Positions 15,941 to 24,328 of a stretch of DNA of 53,239 nt are shown here, piece after piece. Numbering within the stretch: the stretch's first letter is position 1; every line of letters starts with the position of its first letter. The notes under the pieces were generated by a model. That model was given only the letters and a program-made list of their open reading frames with translations, ran no database searches and was not told the DNA's origin. The stretch is from an uncultured Eubacteriales bacterium. GTDB lineage: Bacteria > Bacillota > Clostridia > Oscillospirales > Ruminococcaceae. Location of the stretch: contig OMXI01000013.1 in the NCBI GenBank assembly GCA_900314975.1, forward strand, positions 1-53,239, in the 5' to 3' direction. The translations under genes were made by a program, and so were the position numbers.

Positions 15941-17356
15941 TTATTTGCGTCTTATCTTTGTTCCCTGTCTGGTTTCCTCGATGATGTAGCCCTTTGCCGC
16001 TATCTCGTCACGCAGAGCGTCAGCCTTTGCAAAGTCCTTTGCCTTTCGCGCTGCTGCCCTTTCCTCGACAAGCGCCATGATATCATCGGGGATATCCTCC
16101 TGTTCGCTCTGCTGTGCAAGCTTTTCAGCGTGTGCGATAAGTCCCAGTGAAAGCACCCTGTCAAAGTCCTCTGCCAGCGCAAGCTTTGTTGCGGCATTTG
16201 TATCTGCTTTAAGAACATCATACAGCGCGGTTATACCCAGCGCGGTGTTTATATCATTGTCAAGAGCATCTTTAAAGCCCTTTTTCAGCTCGTTGAATTT
16301 AGCCTCGTCAACGCCCGTGGTGTCGCCCTCGGCTTTGAGCTGTGCTATCCTTGCGATGAGCTTGTCATAAGCCTGTTTTGCGTTGTCAAGGTTTTCATAG
16401 GAGAACACAAGGCTCTTTCTGTAATGCGACTGCAAGCAGAAAAATCTGTAAACGATCGGGTCATAGCCCTTTTGTTCAAGCAGCGAAACGGTGAGAAACT
16501 CGCCCTTTGACTTGCTCATCTTTCCGCCCGCTGTGTTGAGATGATGAACGTGGAACCAGAAATTGCACCACTTGTGACCCAGATACGCCTCTGACTGCGC
16601 TATCTCGTTGGTGTGGTGAGGGAACGCATTGTCTATGCCTCCGCAGTGGATATCAAGATACTCGCCAAGGTTCTTCATCGAAATGCACGAGCACTCGATA
16701 TGCCAGCCAGGGTAGCCCACGCCCCACGGGGAGTCCCATTTAAGCTCCTGGTCATCAAACTTGGATTTAGTGAACCAAAGCACGAAATCCGCCTTGTTGC
16801 GCTTGTTAGTGTCCTCCTCGACACCCTCGCGCACGCCTACCTCAAGGTCGTCCTCGCTGAAATCGCCGAAAACGTAGTACTGATCGAGCTTTGAGGTATC
16901 AAAGTAGATGTTTCCGCCAGCCTCGTAAGCGTAGCCCTTGTCGATAAGCACGGTGATAACTCTGATGAACTCGTCTATCATGCTTGTGGCTGGTGCGACC
17001 ACATCGGGTGTTTTGATGTTCAGCTTGGCGCAGTCCTCAAAGAAAGCCTTGGTGTAGAACTGCGCTATCTCCATGACTGTCTTATGCTCTCTCTTTGCGC
17101 CCTTGAGCATCTTGTCATCGCCCGTGTCGCCGTCAGATGTTAAGTGACCCACGTCCGTGATGTTCATAACGCGCTTTACGTCAAGTCCGTCATAGCGCAT
17201 ATACTTTTCAAGCACGTCCTCCATTATATAGCTGCGCAGATTTCCGATATGCGCATAGTGGTACACCGTCGGACCGCAGGTGTACATTGCCACCTTGCCC
17301 GCAACGTTGGGAACAAACTCCTCTTTTTTGTGTGAAAGTGTATTGTATAACTGCAT
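15941..17356 (-). CDS. cysS: Cysteinyl-tRNA synthetase
   Basis: 471 residues from the ATG at 17356, which has GGAGG nine bases upstream; the open frame reaches 17398 but overlaps cysE. Class I signatures are YAHIGNLRSY (HIGH) and KMSKSKGEF (KMSKS). The zinc ligands include the N-terminal CGPTVYHYAHIGN Cys and WHIECSCIS. It charges tRNA-Cys. The stop of cysE lies 1 base before the start, so the two are translationally linked and both lie behind the Cys T-box. Confidence 0.97.
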   Translation of the reverse strand: MQLYNTLSHKKEEFVPNVAGKVAMYTCGPTVYHYAHIGNLRSYIMEDVLEKYMRYDGLDVKRVMNITDVGHLTSDGDTGDDKMLKGAKREHKTVMEIAQFYTKAFFEDCAKLNIKTPDVVAPATSMIDEFIRVITVLIDKGYAYEAGGNIYFDTSKLDQYYVFGDFSEDDLEVGVREGVEEDTNKRNKADFVLWFTKSKFDDQELKWDSPWGVGYPGWHIECSCISMKNLGEYLDIHCGGIDNAFPHHTNEIAQSEAYLGHKWCNFWFHVHHLNTAGGKMSKSKGEFLTVSLLEQKGYDPIVYRFFCLQSHYRKSLVFSYENLDNAKQAYDKLIARIAQLKAEGDTTGVDEAKFNELKKGFKDALDNDINTALGITALYDVLKADTNAATKLALAEDFDRVLSLGLIAHAEKLAQQSEQEDIPDDIMALVEERAAARKAKDFAKADALRDEIAAKGYIIEETRQGTKIRRK

Positions 17357-17357
17357 T

Positions 17358-18026
17358 TTACTTTTCCTCCTTGTTTTTCTGCGACTGTATTGCTTCAAGC
17401 TCTGCTATGCGCTTTTCAAGCGCGGCGAGCCGCTTTCTGTTGCGTGCTATCTCCTGCGCAACGGGGTCGGGAATGTGTATCTGGTCAAGGTCGAGAGTGC
17501 GCTTGCCGTTTTGCCGCACTATCCTTGCAGGCACGCCCACCGCTGTAGAATTAGGCGGCACTTCTTTGAGAACCACCGCATTTGCGGCAATTTTAGCATT
17601 GTCCCCCACCTTGAACGGACCGAGTATCTTCGCGCCCGCGCCGACCATAACGTTGTTGCCGAGTGTCGGGTGACGCTTGCCGTGGTCCTTGCCCGTACCG
17701 CCGAGCGTACAGCCCTGATAAAGCAGGCAGTAGTCGCCTATCTCCGCCGTTTCGCCGATAACCACACCGCTGCCGTGGTCGATAAGCAAGCCCTTGCCTA
17801 TCTTTGCGCCGGGGTGTATCTCTATACCCGTTATACCTCTCATCGTCTGGGAGATTATCCTTGCAATGACCTTGTGACCGCGCAGGTAGAACCGGTGCGC
17901 GAGCCTGTGAACTATCACCGCGTGTACGCCCGAATAGGTCAGCAGAACCTCCAGCGCACTGCTCGCCGCAGGGTCTCTCTCCATTACCGAGTGTATATCC
18001 TTTTTGACCTCTTTTATCCAGCCCAA
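17358..18026 (-). CDS. cysE: Serine O-acetyltransferase, EpsC/CysE type
   Basis: 222 residues. The N-terminal helical part is followed by a left-handed beta-helix of hexapeptide repeats (GIEIHPGAKIGKGLLIDHGSG, GDNAKIAANAVVLKEVPPNS). It acetylates serine with acetyl-CoA, the first step of cysteine synthesis. The C-terminal tail ends in a coiled coil (NRKRLAALEKRIAELEAIQ). Its pairing with cysS under one T-box means cysteine synthesis and tRNA charging rise together when charged tRNA-Cys is scarce. Confidence 0.95.
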   Translation of the reverse strand: MGWIKEVKKDIHSVMERDPAASSALEVLLTYSGVHAVIVHRLAHRFYLRGHKVIARIISQTMRGITGIEIHPGAKIGKGLLIDHGSGVVIGETAEIGDYCLLYQGCTLGGTGKDHGKRHPTLGNNVMVGAGAKILGPFKVGDNAKIAANAVVLKEVPPNSTAVGVPARIVRQNGKRTLDLDQIHIPDPVAQEIARNRKRLAALEKRIAELEAIQSQKNKEEK

Positions 18027-18044
18027 ACCATTTCACCTCGTAAA

Positions 18045-18295
18045 AAATAAAACCTCCACAGACAACATTTTGTCATCTGCGAAGGCAAGTCATCATCGAC
18101 CTACGGTCCCACTTCGTTTTCCCGTTAAAAACGGCTCTTTCGTCTTTAACGCAGACTATGCGAGGGAGAATACTGAGCCTTGCGCCGTTGTTGCTCCCCT
18201 GCTGTCAGCCGCACTTCACTTACGCCCTGCGCGGACGCTCTCACCGTGCCGTCCTCTCTGTAACGTGAAACCGTAAGCTACTCTTGCTGATACGC
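18045..18295 (-). promoter_or_regulatory. T-box riboswitch, Cys specifier, for cysE-cysS
   Basis: Reading leftward the leader shows AGUA (complement of 18279-18282), an apical GGUGAGAG motif, then GAAG-UGC-G with the specifier UGC, a Cys codon (complement of 18211-18213). Next comes the antiterminator T-box sequence GUGGGACCGUAG (18098-18114 region). It ends in a terminator whose arms (18053-18064 and 18073-18085) precede a U-rich tract. Uncharged tRNA-Cys should pair with the specifier and T-box to permit transcription. A weak promoter (TTGCAG-17-TATGAA, -10 at 18315-18320) lies just upstream. Confidence 0.87.
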
Positions 18296-18477
18296 ATTTA
18301 CTGTATGCTATTATTTCATATTGATAAGTGCCTGTGCCTGCAACATTTCCGACATCAGATCGCTTTTATGCATAAGAAGCAAGAACGCTTCGCTTTTCAG
18401 ATGCAAGAAGCAAGAGAAGGTATCGCCTTCGGCGATGATCTTCAAAAATATGCCGACACGCTGTTTTTCATTATTTC
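18296..18477. other. Gene-free stretch between T-box leader and pgsA
   Basis: Together with the T-box this makes about 450 bases without a gene. This part holds the weak T-box promoter, A/G-rich repeated words (GCAAGA, near 18381-18418) and a small hairpin TATCGCCTTCGGCGATGA (18420-18437). No open frame with a ribosome site was seen. Confidence 0.5.
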
Positions 18478-19053
18478 TTATTTACTTGAATCAATGTACT
18501 TCCAATAGCCCTTGAGGTAAACGCCGCCCGAAATAAGCGTGAGAACCACGGCTACCCATATAAGTGCCTCGTTCACAAGGAACACAGGTGCGCCCCAGTT
18601 CAAATCGGGGCTTCCCTTTGCATCGGGGTAGATTATCTGCAAAAGCATTATCGCCAGCAGCGCTATCATTGTGAAAGCCGTTTTGAGCTTTCCCCATATG
18701 CCTGCTGCGACCACGACTCCCTCGTTTGCGACCACAAGCCGCAGACCCGTCACCATAAACTCTCTTGAAAGTATAAGCACCACGGCTACGGGGTCAATCC
18801 ATCTTTCAAAGGCAAACACGATAAGCGCGGTCATTACCAGCAGCTTGTCAGCCAGCGGGTCAAGGAACTTTCCGAATGTCGTCACCAGGTTGTTTTTCCT
18901 TGCGATACGACCGTCAAGAAAATCGGTTATCGACGCGAGTGCGAAAAACACCAGCGCAAATATCATGTGCCCCTCAAAGAACCACAGCACAGATACCAGG
19001 AAGAACGGTATCAGCACCACTCGCAGCACAGTCAGTTTATTAGGCAGATTCAT
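18478..19053 (-). CDS. pgsA: CDP-diacylglycerol-glycerol-3-phosphate 3-phosphatidyltransferase
   Basis: 191 residues with four to five membrane helices. The CDP-alcohol phosphatidyltransferase motif D-G-x2-A-R-x8-G-x3-D-x3-D appears as DGRIARKNNLVTTFGKFLDP followed by LADK (about 48-70). It makes phosphatidylglycerol phosphate in the membrane. It follows rimO by 24 bases, and the rimO-pgsA pairing next to recA is a conserved Firmicute neighbourhood. Confidence 0.95.
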   Translation of the reverse strand: MNLPNKLTVLRVVLIPFFLVSVLWFFEGHMIFALVFFALASITDFLDGRIARKNNLVTTFGKFLDPLADKLLVMTALIVFAFERWIDPVAVVLILSREFMVTGLRLVVANEGVVVAAGIWGKLKTAFTMIALLAIMLLQIIYPDAKGSPDLNWGAPVFLVNEALIWVAVVLTLISGGVYLKGYWKYIDSSK

Positions 19054-19077
19054 ATAAAAACTATCTCACTTTCACAG

Positions 19078-20406
19078 CTAAACTCTCGAACCGATAAGGT
19101 CATAATCGAGCGTGTCGTCAACAAGCACGTTCACATACTCGCCGACCGCGACCTTTTTATCGCTCATGAAAAACACCTTGCCGTCTATCTCGGGCGCATC
19201 AAACGCACTTCTGCCGTAGTAGCACTCGGCATATCTGTCAAAGCCCTCGCAAACGACCTGCAGCGTTTTGCCGCAGCATTTTTCATTGAATTCGTCCGAT
19301 ATGAGCATCTGCTCTTCCATTATTATCTCGGCGCGTCTTTCACGCGTTTTCAGGTGTACCTGATCGGGCATATCGAATGCAGGCGTGTTTTCCTCGGGTG
19401 AAAACGCAAAGCAGCCCAGCCGTTCAAACTTAATCTGCTTTACAAACTCGCAAAGCTCCTCAAACTGTTCATCGCTCTCACCGGGGAAGCCCACGATAAG
19501 CGTTGTTCTCAAAACTATGCCCGGCACCTTTTCTCTGATATGCTCCACAAGCTGCGTGAGCGACTGTCTGTCGCCGCTGCGGTTCATACGGCGCAGTATA
19601 TCGCCGTTGCAGTGCTGCAAAGGCATATCAATATATTTAACGAGTTTTTCCTCACTTGCTATCGTATCGAGCAGCTCGTCTGTTATCCTTTCGGGGTAGC
19701 AGTAAAGCGTTCTTATCCACTTAAAGCCGTCAATTGCGCACAGCTCTCTCAAAAGCCTCGGCAGCTCGCTTTTTCCGTAGATATCCTCGCCGTAGCGGGT
19801 AGTATCCTGCGCGACAACGACAAGCTCGGTCACGCCGTTTTGCGCAAGCCATTTTGCCTCCTCAACTATATCCTCTATCCTGCGGCTGCGGAAAGCACCT
19901 CTTATCGACGGGATAGCGCAGTATGTACAGCAGTTGCTGCAGCCCTCGGCTATCTTGATATATGCGCAGAAAGGCTCGGTCGAGATTATTCTTCCGCCCT
20001 CAAGGCAAAGGTCGGTATTCTCGCCGTAAGCGCACACCTGCTTCTTATCGGCAAGCACCTGTGTGATTATATCGCACAGCTTTGCGTTTGAGCCAAGCCC
20101 TATAACAGCGTCAAGTTCGGGCATTTCCTTTACCATTTCATCGCGGTATCTTTCCGCAAGGCAGCCCGTAGCGATTATCGCCTTTATCCTGCCCTCTTTT
20201 TTAAGCTCGCTCAATTCAAGTATAGTGTCGATAGCCTCCTGCTTTGCAGACTCGATAAAGCCGCAGGTGTTGACTATCACCACATCGGCAAGCGCCGCAT
20301 CGGCGATTATCTCAAAGCCCTGCTGTTTGAGGTCATAAAGCATATGCTCGGCATCCACCTGGTTTTTGGGACATCCGAGCGAGACCATTCCAACTCTCGT
20401 TGCCAT
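19078..20406 (-). CDS. rimO: Ribosomal protein S12 methylthiotransferase
   Basis: 442 residues, full length. The N-terminal MTTase domain has VGMVSLGCPKNQVDAEHML. The radical SAM cluster is GCSNCCTYCAIPSIRG (CxxxCxxC, about 150-165), and a TRAM domain closes the protein. It adds a methylthio group to Asp of ribosomal protein S12 using two Fe-S clusters, which the Suf proteins at 33.6-35.2 kb could supply. It has its own promoter. Confidence 0.95.
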   Translation of the reverse strand: MATRVGMVSLGCPKNQVDAEHMLYDLKQQGFEIIADAALADVVIVNTCGFIESAKQEAIDTILELSELKKEGRIKAIIATGCLAERYRDEMVKEMPELDAVIGLGSNAKLCDIITQVLADKKQVCAYGENTDLCLEGGRIISTEPFCAYIKIAEGCSNCCTYCAIPSIRGAFRSRRIEDIVEEAKWLAQNGVTELVVVAQDTTRYGEDIYGKSELPRLLRELCAIDGFKWIRTLYCYPERITDELLDTIASEEKLVKYIDMPLQHCNGDILRRMNRSGDRQSLTQLVEHIREKVPGIVLRTTLIVGFPGESDEQFEELCEFVKQIKFERLGCFAFSPEENTPAFDMPDQVHLKTRERRAEIIMEEQMLISDEFNEKCCGKTLQVVCEGFDRYAECYYGRSAFDAPEIDGKVFFMSDKKVAVGEYVNVLVDDTLDYDLIGSRV

Positions 20407-20449
20407 ATGAAAATCTCCTGTAATTTACACAACAAAATTATACAAAGCT

Positions 20450-20478
20450 ATTATCTCACTTTTTTATTCTTTTGTCAA
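20450..20478 (-). promoter_or_regulatory. Promoter of rimO-pgsA
   Basis: TTGACA (20473-20478), 17-base spacer, GATAAT (20450-20455) reading leftward. Confidence 0.78.
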
Positions 20479-20534
20479 GCGCAATCTTACCGCGTACACA
20501 CATATTTTACTTGTGGGGCATATTTTTTCGACAA

Positions 20535-21158
20535 TTATTCATCTTCCCCGTCATATTCAGACTCTATCTGCTTGAAAACGCTGTTGATGTCGCTATAGTC
20601 ATAGCCGTATCGCACAAGCGAATTTTTCGCACGTATAATGCCCTTTTCATCGGTCATTATACGCAGATACTTTTTTTCTACAAGCGTGCGCAGTCTTTCC
20701 TGCACGCCCTCGTCATACTCCGAAAGCGCAATATCGATAACTTCCTTTGTCAGACCTTTAAGGCGCATTTCCTGAAAAGCCCTGCGTCTGCCGAACAGCT
20801 TGACCTCGCAGTAATGCCTTGCAAGCCCCTGCGCATAGCGCATATCGTTTATCGCGCCAAGCTCGACAAGGCGCTGCATAACGCGGTAGCAAAGGTCCTC
20901 GTCGTAGTTCTGCCGCAGCTTTTTGAACATCTCGACAAACGAATAGTCCCTGCGGTCGAGCAGATAAAGCGCACGCTCGCGCGCCCTGCGAAAATCGCTC
21001 TCGTCCTTTATTTGCTCCCACGCAGACAAAGGCAGGTCAAGACCTGCCTTGATGTTGAATTTACTGATTATCTCCAGATTCAGATACGCGCTCTCGCCCT
21101 CGTCAAAATCTACGCGGTATGTCGAGCCTTTGTACTTTTCAACTGCCGTTATCTTCAT
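20535..21158 (-). CDS. recX: Regulatory protein RecX
   Basis: 207 residues made of three-helix repeats typical of RecX, such as ARERALYLLDRRDYSFVEMFKKL, LVELGAINDMRYAQGLARHY and LVRYGYDYSDINSVF. The N-terminal beta extension MKITAVEKYKGSTYRVDFDEG is usual for Firmicutes. RecX binds RecA filaments and limits or remodels them. It begins 3 bases after the recA stop and is co-transcribed. Confidence 0.93.
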   Translation of the reverse strand: MKITAVEKYKGSTYRVDFDEGESAYLNLEIISKFNIKAGLDLPLSAWEQIKDESDFRRARERALYLLDRRDYSFVEMFKKLRQNYDEDLCYRVMQRLVELGAINDMRYAQGLARHYCEVKLFGRRRAFQEMRLKGLTKEVIDIALSEYDEGVQERLRTLVEKKYLRIMTDEKGIIRAKNSLVRYGYDYSDINSVFKQIESEYDGEDE

Positions 21159-21161
21159 CTT

Positions 21162-22373
21162 TTAGCCGCCAAGGTTTGATATATCAACAGGTGCGAACTC
21201 CTCAAAGTCCTCCTGCGTATCCTCGGTTTCCTTAACAACAGGCTTGATGCCCGCACTCTCGTTAGCCATTTTTTCAAGCTTTGAGGTTTCAGCCTTTTTC
21301 TTGGGTGCAGCCGCCGCAGCAGCCTCTGCCTCGCTCTGTGCGAACTTTTCTCTTATCTTTTGCTCTATCTCGTCCATTATCTCGGGGTTATCCAGCAGGA
21401 ACTGCTTGGAGTTGTCTCTGCCCTGACCCAGCTTCATATCGTTGTAGCTGAACCACGCGCCGCCCTTCTTGACGATGCCGAACTCAACGCCGATATCGAG
21501 TATCTCGCCGACCTTTGAGATGCCCTTGCCGTACATAATGTCGAACTCTGCCTCTTTAAACGGCGGTGCGACCTTGTTTTTAACGACCTTGCAGCGTGTT
21601 CTGTTTCCGATAACGTTAGCGCCGTCCTTTATCTGCTCACCGCGTCTTACCTCGATTCTGACAGATGCATAGAATTTCAGCGCACGACCGCCCGGAGTAG
21701 TCTCGGGGTTACCGTACATAACGCCTATCTTCTCTCTTATCTGGTTGATAAAGATAGCTGTGGTGTTTGATTTGCCTATGACCGACGTGAGCTTTCTCAA
21801 GCCCTGCGACATAAGTCTTGCAAGCTGTCCGACGTGGGAATCGCCCATATCTCCGTCGATTTCCGCCTTTGTGGTCATAGCCGCAACCGAGTCGATAACT
21901 ATGCAGTCGATAGCGCCCGACCTTGCAAGCGCCTCTGCTATTTCAAGCGCCTGCTCGCCCGAATCAGGCTGTGAAACGAGCATATTGTCGATATCAACGC
22001 CCAGCGCCGCCGCATAAACAGGGTCAAGCGCGTGCTCAACGTCGATAAACGCAACGTCGCCGCCCATTTTCTGTGTCTGCGCGATAACGTGCAGCGCAAC
22101 GGTGGTCTTACCAGACGATTCGGGTCCGTAAATTTCGATAATTCTTCCGCGCGGAACGCCGCCTATGCCCAGCGCCGTGTCCAGCGTCAGCGAGCCTGTG
22201 GAGATAGCCTCCACGTCCATAGCCTTTGCCTCGCCCAGCTTCATTATAGCGCCTTTGCCGAACTGCTGCTCAATGTACGCAATTGCAGTCTGCAGCGCCT
22301 TTTTCTTCTCCTCCTTGTCAGTGATGTTAACAACGGGAGTGGTTGATGCTTTCTTCTTTTTTTCCATCGCCAT
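21162..22373 (-). CDS. recA: Recombinase A
   Basis: 403 residues. Walker A is GPESSGKT (83-90), with the L1/L2 loops ([28 protein letters not shown]) intact. The C-terminal tail is long and acidic with an Ala/Lys-rich hinge ([15 protein letters not shown]). RecA carries out strand exchange and triggers LexA self-cleavage, so it would induce the SOS units at the left edge of the window. GGAGGT precedes the ATG. recX follows directly. Confidence 0.98.
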   Translation of the reverse strand: MAMEKKKKASTTPVVNITDKEEKKKALQTAIAYIEQQFGKGAIMKLGEAKAMDVEAISTGSLTLDTALGIGGVPRGRIIEIYGPESSGKTTVALHVIAQTQKMGGDVAFIDVEHALDPVYAAALGVDIDNMLVSQPDSGEQALEIAEALARSGAIDCIVIDSVAAMTTKAEIDGDMGDSHVGQLARLMSQGLRKLTSVIGKSNTTAIFINQIREKIGVMYGNPETTPGGRALKFYASVRIEVRRGEQIKDGANVIGNRTRCKVVKNKVAPPFKEAEFDIMYGKGISKVGEILDIGVEFGIVKKGGAWFSYNDMKLGQGRDNSKQFLLDNPEIMDEIEQKIREKFAQSEAEAAAAAAPKKKAETSKLEKMANESAGIKPVVKETEDTQEDFEEFAPVDISNLGG

Positions 22374-22426
22374 AACTATTGATACCTCCGATACTGTTTT
22401 GGGGTGTTTATTCCTTCTGCATATTT

Positions 22427-22456
22427 ATTATAGCACACTAACTGTCCGTTTGTCCG
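22427..22456 (-). promoter_or_regulatory. recA promoter with GTCCG-type repeats
   Basis: Reading leftward the -10 is TATAAT (22427-22432), with a poor -35 CGGACA (22451-22456) 18 bases away. The -35 region holds AACAGTCCG-N6-CGGACAGTT, nearly palindromic, and AACAGTCCG recurs at the prmC stop (22491-22499). No GAAC-N4-GTTC box is present. Confidence 0.6.
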
Positions 22457-22499
22457 GACTGTTAGACGAATTATTTTCAAGTACAAATTTTCGGACTGT

Positions 22500-23354
22500 T
22501 CATTTCCTAAAGCCCGTAATACAGCGGAAAGCTCCGCACGCGTCCTTGTGCGCCCTTACGTTTTCAAAGCCGTGGCGCACCAGCATAGTCATTACCTCGT
22601 CCTCCATGCCGATGCCTATTTCCAGGGCAATAAGCCCGCCCGTTCTGAGCGTTTGCTTAAAGTTTATCAGAATGTGCCTGTAAAAATCAAGCCCGTCGTC
22701 GCCGCCGAAGAGCGCGCCCTGCGGCTCAAACGTTACCTCCCGCTGCAGCAGTTTCATATCCTGCGCGGTAAGGTACGGCGGATTAGCCGTCAGCACATCA
22801 GCAGTCGGCAGATCAAGCGCCGTTTGCCTATCTGTAATATCGCCCTTTACGATTTTCATTTTGCTCTTGTTAATCGCGATATTTTGTTTCATATATTCTA
22901 TTGCCTCGTCCGAGACCTCAACGGCTGTCACCTGTTCGCAGTCAAGATACTTCTCCAGCGCGATACCAATGCACCCGCTGCCTGCGCAAAGGTCAACTAC
23001 CGTCAAAGGCTTGTCCTTTGGCGCTTTTTTGCGCACCGTGTCGATAAGCGTCTCCGTGTCCTGCCGCGGTATCAGCACGCCCTGCCCGACCTTGAACGGC
23101 AGTCCGTAAAACTCCCACTCGCCGACAAGATACTGCAAAGGCTCGCCGCTCAAACGCCTTTGGCAAAGGCTTTCAAACTCGCCCTGCACCACGCCGTCGG
23201 CAGAGTCCTGCAAACGCATTTCAAAATCAAACCTGCGGCAGTCACACCCAAGCGCCTTGCCCAGCAGTTCACGCGCGTTGAGGCTTTCGTCCTCAACGTG
23301 AGCTTTTTCAAAATCCTTCACCGCTTTTTCAAGCAGCTGCGCATAGGTACTCAC
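22500..23354 (-). CDS. prmC: Release factor glutamine methyltransferase
   Basis: 284 residues. A helical N-terminal domain precedes a SAM-dependent fold with VVDLCAGSGCIGIAL (SAM loop) and the catalytic NPPY in LTANPPYLT (about 190). It methylates the GGQ glutamine of release factors RF1 and RF2. Its start overlaps the DUF1385 stop by 4 bases, so the pair is translationally coupled. Confidence 0.94.
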   Translation of the reverse strand: MSTYAQLLEKAVKDFEKAHVEDESLNARELLGKALGCDCRRFDFEMRLQDSADGVVQGEFESLCQRRLSGEPLQYLVGEWEFYGLPFKVGQGVLIPRQDTETLIDTVRKKAPKDKPLTVVDLCAGSGCIGIALEKYLDCEQVTAVEVSDEAIEYMKQNIAINKSKMKIVKGDITDRQTALDLPTADVLTANPPYLTAQDMKLLQREVTFEPQGALFGGDDGLDFYRHILINFKQTLRTGGLIALEIGIGMEDEVMTMLVRHGFENVRAHKDACGAFRCITGFRK

Positions 23355-24328
23355 AGTCTGTCCTCCTGCGGATCATCGGGTATGCAGGCGGTAAGCGCCT
23401 TTATCGCGCACTCTATCTCCTCGCCGTCGGGTTCGCGCGTGGTTATGCGCTGTATCCACAGTCCGGGTGCAGAAATGATTTTTGTAACTATGTTGTCGTA
23501 CTTTCCCGCGAGCCTTATAAGCTCGTACGAAATGCCCATAACTACGGGCAGCAGCGCTATCTTTATCAGCACGCGCAGGAAGATGTTCCCCCACGATACC
23601 TGAAACACCGTGCTTACAAAAATGCTTATGAACAGCACAAGAAAGATAAAGCTCGTTCCGCAGCGCGGGTGAAAACGGCAGTGCTTTTTGACGTTCTCCA
23701 CCGTCAGCTCGTCGCCGTGTTCGTAGCAGGTTATCGTCTTATGCTCTGCGCCGTGGTACTCGTACGTCCTGCGTATATCCTTCATCAGCGCGGTCAGCGA
23801 GGTGTAGCCGATGAATATCGCTATCTTTATGATACCCTCGATGATGTTCTTTGCGATCGGAGAAAGGCTGACGACGAATTTGTCTATCAGCTTTGATATA
23901 CCGCTTGGCAGCAACATAAACAGCGCCACCGCCAGCGCAAGCCCGAGGATTATCGAAACGGTGGTGATTATCGGCATAAGCTTGTCGCCCAGCTTTTCGT
24001 CCACCCATTTTTCAAACTTTGACTGCTCTTCATCGCTGTCATCTTCCGCACTCATCTGCTTGTCCGCCGAGCGCGAAAGGCACTTGTAGCCCTCAATCAT
24101 TGACGATATGAACACAAACACTCCGCGCACGAACGGTATTTTGCGGTAAAAAGGTGCGTTTTTGCCGCCCTTTACTGCCCATTCCTCAAGGTCTATCTCG
24201 CCGCTCGGCAGACGGCACGCCATAGCCGCCTTGTCGATACCACGCATCATAACGCCCTCGATAACGGCTTGTCCGCCTATCTTTGATTTGAATTTTTCCC
24301 CCGAGGTGTTTTCCTTACTCTTGCTCAT
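23351..24328 (-). CDS. DUF1385 membrane protein (YqhQ-like)
   Basis: 325 residues. The N-terminal signature is KIGGQAVIEGVMMRG, and four or so membrane helices follow (about 120-150, 160-180, 220-245, 255-280). Between them lies YEYHGAEHKTITCYEHG with the conserved HGAEHK His residues and RFHPRCGTSF. The function is not established. In Firmicutes it is very often next to prmC, as here. It overlaps the upstream kinase gene by 14 bases. Confidence 0.93.
   Translation of the reverse strand: MSKSKENTSGEKFKSKIGGQAVIEGVMMRGIDKAAMACRLPSGEIDLEEWAVKGGKNAPFYRKIPFVRGVFVFISSMIEGYKCLSRSADKQMSAEDDSDEEQSKFEKWVDEKLGDKLMPIITTVSIILGLALAVALFMLLPSGISKLIDKFVVSLSPIAKNIIEGIIKIAIFIGYTSLTALMKDIRRTYEYHGAEHKTITCYEHGDELTVENVKKHCRFHPRCGTSFIFLVLFISIFVSTVFQVSWGNIFLRVLIKIALLPVVMGISYELIRLAGKYDNIVTKIISAPGLWIQRITTREPDGEEIECAIKALTACIPDDPQEDRL

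Noticed and set aside
22374-22500. LexA box upstream of recA
   Set aside because: No GAAC-N4-GTTC sequence is present. GTCCG repeats are there instead, so LexA control cannot be claimed.
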